From Gelria sp. (GTDB lineage Bacteria > Bacillota > Syntrophomonadia > Syntrophomonadales > Syntrophomonadaceae), in assembly GCA_012839665.1 (NCBI GenBank), contig DUMX01000058.1, forward strand, positions 1 to 9,388: a DNA stretch of 9,388 bases. The letters run 5' to 3'. Positions 6,152 through 9,388 of the stretch are shown piece after piece. Below the pieces are notes generated by a model that made no database searches, was not told the DNA's origin, and saw only the letters and a list, made by a program, of their open reading frames with translations. Position 1 is the first letter of the stretch. Each line of letters begins with the position of its first letter. The translations under genes and the position numbers were made by a program.

Positions 6152-8503
6152 TTATAACTCCCGGGGTATTTCTTCCAGGGTATAGGCTTCAATTATATCG
6201 CCCTCTTTTATATCGTTAAAATCCTGAATGCCAATACCACATTCGTAGTTTTCCAATACTTCCCGGACATCATCCTTGAAACGCTTCAGTGAAGCTAGTC
6301 TACCTTCATAAACAATTACACCATCCCGTAAAACCCGCATATTGGCATTTCTTTGAATTTTGCCATCAATAACATAGGAACCAGCTACCATGCCGACATG
6401 GGGTACTTTAAAGGTAGCCTTTACTTCAGCCCGACCTAAATACTTTTCACGGTATTCGGGCTCAAGTAGTCCTGCCATAGCTTTTTTTACATCCTCGATG
6501 GCTTCATAAATAACGCGGTAAAGACGAACATCAATACCCTCATCTTCAGCGTATTTTCTGGCTTTTACGTCAGGACGAACGTTAAATCCTATTATTATAG
6601 CCTGGGAAGCTGACGCCAGCATAACATCAGTTTCACTAATAGCGCCAACCGCAGAGTGAATTACGTTTAATTTAACCTCATCAGTAGCTAACCGCAGTAA
6701 GGACTGGCTTAATGCTTCAATAGACCCTTGTACGTCCCCTTTTATAATTAGATTTAATTCCTTAACATCAGCGTCCTGCATCTGTTTAAAAAATTCATCC
6801 AAAGAAACCCTACTGCTTTGTTTTTGTTCTTCTATTTTCTTTTCACTTAAGCGCAGGTTTATAACTTCCTTGGCTACTTTTTCTTCGCGGGCCAGGACTC
6901 TACCTCCAGCTTCAGGCACTTCTGACCACCCGGTAATCTCAACCGGCATAGAAGGAATTGCCTGTTCCACTCTTTGACCCTTATGGTTAGTCATAGCTCT
7001 AACCTTACAGAAGTTACTACCGCTAATCAAACATTCTCCAATTTTTAGAGTTCCCTTCAGGACCAGGACGGTTCCTACAGGTCCCCGTCCCCGGTCTAGC
7101 TGTCCTTCTATAACTACACCTTCCGCTGAGCGGTTGGGGTTAGCTTTGATTTCATGCATTTCCGCTACCAGAAGAATCATTTCCAGTAAGGTATCAATAC
7201 CGTCGCCCCGTTTAGCTGATACGGGAACGAATATTGTATCGCCACCCCACTCTTCAGCAACAATACCGTATTCAGTAAGCTGCTGCATAACCCGCTCCGG
7301 GTTAGCTTCTGGCTTATCTATTTTATTAACTGCTACCACAAAAGGGACATCGGCAGCCTTGATGTGGTTAATAGCTTCAATGGTTTGGGGCATAACTCCA
7401 TCATCAGCAGCTACTACCAGTACTACAATATCAGTTAAATTAGCTCCCCGCGCCCGCATAGCAGTGAAGGCTTCATGACCCGGTGTATCAATAAATGTAA
7501 CTCGACGGTCATTTACGGTAACCTGGTATGCTCCTATGTGCTGCGTAATACCACCAGCTTCACCTGAGACCACATCCGCTTTACGTATTCTATCCAGCAA
7601 AGATGTTTTTCCATGGTCAACATGCCCCATAACGGTAACCACCGGTGGACGAGGCTCAAGACTGGCTTCATCATCGTGTATTTCTTCCAGTAACTTTTCT
7701 TCTTCCGATATAGCTCGTTCAACTTTAACGTCATACAAACTGGCAACAATTTCCGCAGTCTCAAAATCAATGCTTTGATTTATAGCTGCCATAACACCTA
7801 ATTCCATTAGTTTTTTAACGATTTCAGCTGGCGCTTTGTGCAGTTTTTCCGCCAATTCTCTTACCGCAATACTATCCTCTACACTGATACGCTCCGGCAA
7901 TTCAACTACAACCTCTTCTTTTTTTCGTTTAGGTCTTGATTTTCTGGTAGGTCGACTGTAGTCTCTTTTTACATAGGTAGAATCCTTTTTTCGAGTTCCT
8001 TTAGTTTTATCATGTTTAGCCGATTTGGCCGGCTGCGCACTGCGGTTATCTTTTGTACTCCGCTTATCTGTAGACAAACTTTTGTTGTCACGCCTGGGTT
8101 GTTCTTGCCGTTGCTGAGGCGCTCTTTGTTGTGAAGAAGGCCGTTTAGCATCAACCCGTTTATTCTGTTTTAATGTTTTTTCACCAGCTACTGCCGGACG
8201 TGCTGCCCTGGTAGGCTTACCCTTAACCGGCTGTTCTACCTTAGAAACAGGCTGGGGTTGTTGACGGCTTTTCACCCCAGTTGATTTATTGCCAGGAGCA
8301 CCTGTTTTCTCCCTTTTTGCAGCCTTTTTTTCCTTAACGGGTGATTTTTCTCTCATTTGCTTCTTAACCCAGTTAGCCTGCGACTCCTCCAGAGTGCTCA
8401 TGTGATTTTTGACTTCCAAACCCATACTCAATAATGCCTGCACCATATCTTTACTGGATATTCCCAGGTCTTTAGCTATTTCATGTACTCTTACTCTGGC
8501 CAT
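6152..8503 (-). CDS. infB: Translation initiation factor IF-2
   Basis: IF-2 is the GTPase that places initiator tRNA on the 30S subunit and promotes subunit joining. The 783-residue protein has an N-terminal IF2N subdomain (1-47), then a low-complexity linker rich in Lys, Arg, Gln, Ser and Pro (about 50-200). A second IF2N-like segment (about 205-262) is followed by the G domain with GHVDHGKT (293-300), GGIT (317-320), DTPGHE (339-344), NKID (393-396) and SAK (429-431). Domains II, III and IV fill the rest. All G motifs are intact. The ATG overlaps the end of ylxQ by 13 nt and has a G-rich ribosome site (GGGGGTGG) just upstream. Shorter isoforms from internal starts exist in some bacteria but I see no decisive evidence here. 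Confidence 0.98.
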   Translation of the reverse strand: MARVRVHEIAKDLGISSKDMVQALLSMGLEVKNHMSTLEESQANWVKKQMREKSPVKEKKAAKREKTGAPGNKSTGVKSRQQPQPVSKVEQPVKGKPTRAARPAVAGEKTLKQNKRVDAKRPSSQQRAPQQRQEQPRRDNKSLSTDKRSTKDNRSAQPAKSAKHDKTKGTRKKDSTYVKRDYSRPTRKSRPKRKKEEVVVELPERISVEDSIAVRELAEKLHKAPAEIVKKLMELGVMAAINQSIDFETAEIVASLYDVKVERAISEEEKLLEEIHDDEASLEPRPPVVTVMGHVDHGKTSLLDRIRKADVVSGEAGGITQHIGAYQVTVNDRRVTFIDTPGHEAFTAMRARGANLTDIVVLVVAADDGVMPQTIEAINHIKAADVPFVVAVNKIDKPEANPERVMQQLTEYGIVAEEWGGDTIFVPVSAKRGDGIDTLLEMILLVAEMHEIKANPNRSAEGVVIEGQLDRGRGPVGTVLVLKGTLKIGECLISGSNFCKVRAMTNHKGQRVEQAIPSMPVEITGWSEVPEAGGRVLAREEKVAKEVINLRLSEKKIEEQKQSSRVSLDEFFKQMQDADVKELNLIIKGDVQGSIEALSQSLLRLATDEVKLNVIHSAVGAISETDVMLASASQAIIIGFNVRPDVKARKYAEDEGIDVRLYRVIYEAIEDVKKAMAGLLEPEYREKYLGRAEVKATFKVPHVGMVAGSYVIDGKIQRNANMRVLRDGVIVYEGRLASLKRFKDDVREVLENYECGIGIQDFNDIKEGDIIEAYTLEEIPREL

Positions 8504-8847
8504 TCAACCACCCCCGTACTATTTAAGCCTTCTCCCCTTGGCTTCATCAGTTCAATAATATGACTTGCCATTCCCGGTTCATTTATAGTAACGGCAACCC
8601 GGTGAGCCTTTCCCACTGAGGTACCGAGATCATATTTGCTTCCCAGAATTACCCAAGGAACTTTTTGCCTCTTACAAACGGTAGCCAGTGATTCCCTGGT
8701 GTTCTCGGAAATGTCACAGCTCATAATCAATAGATAAGCCTGCTGCCTGAGCAAACTGGATTTTACTGCCGTAGTTCCGGATGACACCTTCCCCGCCTTC
8801 TGAGCAAAACCTATCATACTATAAATCTTTTGCAATACATCACACAC
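8491..8847 (-). CDS. rplGA: L7Ae-family ribosomal-type RNA-binding protein YlxQ
   Basis: YlxQ is a small L7Ae/L30e/S12e/Gadd45-family protein, predicted to bind kink-turn RNA. Its precise role in bacteria is not settled. The 118-residue product has the family opening IGFAQKAGKVSSG (12-24) and DLGTSVGKAHRVAV near 73-86. It is about 18 residues longer than typical YlxQ because of a C-terminal extension (MKPRGEGLNSTGVVEWPE) that runs over the start of infB by 13 nt. The start is uncertain. The GTG at 8847 has no clear ribosome site, whereas a TTG at 8835 (four codons later) has AGGTG about 9 nt upstream. The gene keeps its standard place between ylxR and infB. Confidence 0.9.
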   Translation of the reverse strand: MCDVLQKIYSMIGFAQKAGKVSSGTTAVKSSLLRQQAYLLIMSCDISENTRESLATVCKRQKVPWVILGSKYDLGTSVGKAHRVAVTINEPGMASHIIELMKPRGEGLNSTGVVEWPE

Positions 8848-8854
8848 CTGTTAG

Positions 8855-8879
8855 AATTAAGAATTTAAAATTAAGAATT
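8855..8879. repeat. Pair of 11-bp AT-only direct repeats in the ylxR-ylxQ spacer
   Basis: AATTAAGAATT occurs perfectly at 8855-8865 and 8869-8879, separated by TAA. It lies in the 48-bp gap between ylxR and ylxQ, the longest gap between ylxR and ribF. Similar AATTAAGAATT strings occur as short dispersed repeats in some Clostridia (recollection, not searched). The spacer also separates ylxQ from any good Shine-Dalgarno. Confidence 0.55.
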
Positions 8880-8895
8880 ATCGTTGAAATACACC

Positions 8896-9156
8896 CTATA
8901 TTTGGCTTTTTAGTTTTTCTATAACCTCATCAGGAATATCATGTTCTAACGCTTTTTGCAAGTTTTTAGCTTTCAGGGCTTGCTGCAAGCAATCAAACTG
9001 GGGACAGATATAAGCGCCACGGCCAGGTTTTTTGCCAGTTTGGTCAATTTCAACCTTGCCCTCCGGAGTGCGTACTATCCTTAATAGTTCTTTTTTGTTC
9101 TTCATTTCTCTGCAGCCCACACACATACGCTGAGGTATTTTACGAGTCCTGGCCAT
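8896..9156 (-). CDS. rnpM: YlxR/RnpM family RNA-binding protein
   Basis: YlxR (DUF448) is a small RNA-binding protein conserved beside nusA. In Bacillus subtilis it has been linked to RNase P modulation (hence RnpM); transferring that role is inference. The 86-residue product shows the family signature: RKIPQRMCVGCRE at 5-17, LLRIVRTPEG near 24-33 and the GRGAYIC motif at 45-51, with a basic surface and a helical C-terminus. The ATG lies inside the 3' end of nusA (17-nt overlap with the nusA stop). Its Shine-Dalgarno GGAGGAGG is within the repeated nusA tail. Confidence 0.95.
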   Translation of the reverse strand: MARTRKIPQRMCVGCREMKNKKELLRIVRTPEGKVEIDQTGKKPGRGAYICPQFDCLQQALKAKNLQKALEHDIPDEVIEKLKSQI

Positions 9157-9267
9157 CTATTTCGGCCTCCTCCACATCTATGTCGGTCTCTTCTATGTCT
9201 ATTTCGGCCTCCTCCACATCTATATCAGCCTCTTCTGTGTTTATGGCGGCCTCCTCCATAAACTGGG
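9140..9267 (-). CDS. nusA: NusA C-terminal tail (partial, 3' end of gene)
   Basis: NusA is the transcription elongation, pausing and termination factor. Only the last codons are in the correct orientation here: QF-M followed by five acidic heptads and QDS, ending at TAA (9142-9140), overlapping ylxR by 17 nt. The identification comes from the position directly before ylxR and from the plus-strand copy at 9267-9388. That copy joins the same tail to KLTGWKVDIKNETQ, which matches the end of the NusA KH2 domain. To the right of 9267 the minus-strand frame stays open to about 9379 but reads fold-back sequence, not nusA. The body of the gene lies outside the window. Confidence 0.8.
9152..9256 (-). 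repeat. Heptad repeat coding for the acidic NusA tail
   Basis: Five 21-nt units encode EEAAINT, EEADIDV, EEAEIDI, EETDIDV and EEAEIDG. Alternate units match best, giving a 42-bp DNA period: 9157-9198 and 9199-9240 differ at only a few bases. The tail is strongly acidic and free of basic residues. The variants differ by few substitutions, suggesting recent tandem expansion. Confidence 0.85.
9166..9173 (-). promoter_or_regulatory. ylxR ribosome binding site inside nusA repeat
   Basis: The minus-strand GGAGGAGG at 9173-9166 lies 9 nt before the ylxR ATG. It also encodes Glu-Glu-Ala of the last NusA heptad. It decides the ylxR start and ties its translation to the end of nusA. The same TGGAGGAGGCC string appears in two more heptads upstream. 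Confidence 0.75.
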
Positions 9268-9388
9268 CTAAACTTACTGGCTGGAAAGTGGATATTAAAA
9301 ATGAAACCCAGTTTATGGAGGAGGCCGCCATAAACACAGAAGAGGCTGATATAGATGTGGAGGAGGCCGAAATAGACATAGAAGAGAC
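9186..9388. repeat. Perfect 82-bp inverted repeat with 39-nt spacer (fold-back)
   Basis: Positions 9186-9267 are the exact reverse complement of 9307-9388, with 9268-9306 between them. The right arm runs to the last base of the window, so the repeat may continue. The spacer plus right arm read as NusA on the plus strand, while the left arm reads as NusA on the minus strand. Head-to-head duplication of an essential gene's end, with no mismatch, at the window end fits a fold-back chimera or assembly error much better than a natural element. Confidence 0.93.
9267..9388 (+). other. nusA: Inverted copy of nusA: KH2 end plus acidic tail (fold-back)
   Basis: Reading plus from 9267 gives A-KLTGWKVDIKNETQF, then MEEAAINT, EEADIDV, EEAEIDI and EE at the window end. 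KLTGWKVDIK closely matches the conserved end of the NusA second KH domain (commonly LTGWKIDIKS). This shows both that the preceding gene is nusA and that this segment is in the wrong orientation relative to ylxR. The natural gene should run KLTGWKVDIKNETQ, tail, stop, ylxR on one strand. I treat it as a misoriented fragment, not a separate gene. Confidence 0.85.

Noticed and set aside
7134..7778. Open frames on both strands within infB
   Set aside because: They overlap the conserved IF-2 G domain in other frames and show no independent coding signals.
9140..9379. Open minus-strand frame of 79 codons opening with a Ser/Ala-rich segment (MSISASS)
   Set aside because: Its first half is the antisense reading of the inverted nusA copy and its second half is the true nusA tail. 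It is created by the fold-back and is not a gene.
9186..9388. Natural palindrome, hairpin telomere or transposon end
   Set aside because: The 39-nt spacer and both arms are ordinary nusA coding sequence with codons intact. There are no target duplications or transposase, and a hairpin telomere would not split an essential gene.
1..9388. Undescribed defence, mobile or biosynthetic system
   Set aside because: Every substantial gene belongs to a well-known housekeeping family in its usual order. No unexplained ORF, accessory cassette or phage or transposon signature is visible.

Overview
The window is a run of core translation and RNA-metabolism genes, nearly all on the minus strand. The gene order (nusA end, ylxR/rnpM, ylxQ/rplGA, infB, rbfA, nrnA, truB, ribF, rpsO, pnp) is the classic nusA-infB operon of Bacillota continued into the rpsO-pnp unit. 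The low to moderate G+C, strong GGAGG-type ribosome binding sites, YlxR and YlxQ between nusA and infB, and an NrnA-type DHH phosphoesterase between rbfA and truB all suggest a Clostridia-like bacterium. I cannot name a genus from sequence alone.

Layout in transcription order (right to left): about 9140-9267 holds the last codons of nusA, an acidic heptad-repeat tail. Then follow ylxR (8896-9156), a 48-bp AT-rich spacer, ylxQ (8491-8847), infB (6152-8503), rbfA (5759-6124), nrnA (4790-5755), truB (3889-4788) and ribF (2924-3862). Junctions from ylxQ to ribF are tight: one 13-nt overlap, then gaps of 27, 3, 1 and 26 nt, as in one polycistronic unit. A strong sigma-A-type promoter right after the ribF stop starts the rpsO-pnp unit, which has a roughly 240-nt structured leader (candidate S15 autoregulation site). 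A terminator-like hairpin sits at the rpsO stop codon, and an intrinsic terminator follows pnp. The leftmost 120 bp are noncoding, with short TCAGTGT repeats.

The genes fit together. NusA acts on transcription elongation and termination, IF2 and S15 on translation initiation and the 30S subunit, RbfA on 30S maturation, and TruB on tRNA pseudouridylation. NrnA degrades nanoRNA, PNPase degrades mRNA, YlxR and YlxQ are small RNA-binding proteins, and RibF makes FMN and FAD.

The most notable structural observation is at the right end. Positions 9186-9267 and 9307-9388 are a perfect 82-bp inverted repeat around a 39-nt spacer. The plus strand from about 9267 to the end encodes the end of the NusA KH region (KLTGWKVDIK) running into the same acidic tail that the minus strand encodes before ylxR. 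The end of nusA is therefore present twice, head to head, which is best explained as a fold-back (chimeric or assembly) artefact at a contig end. I found no new defence, mobile or biosynthetic system. The remaining observations are modest regulatory and sequence oddities in a housekeeping operon.
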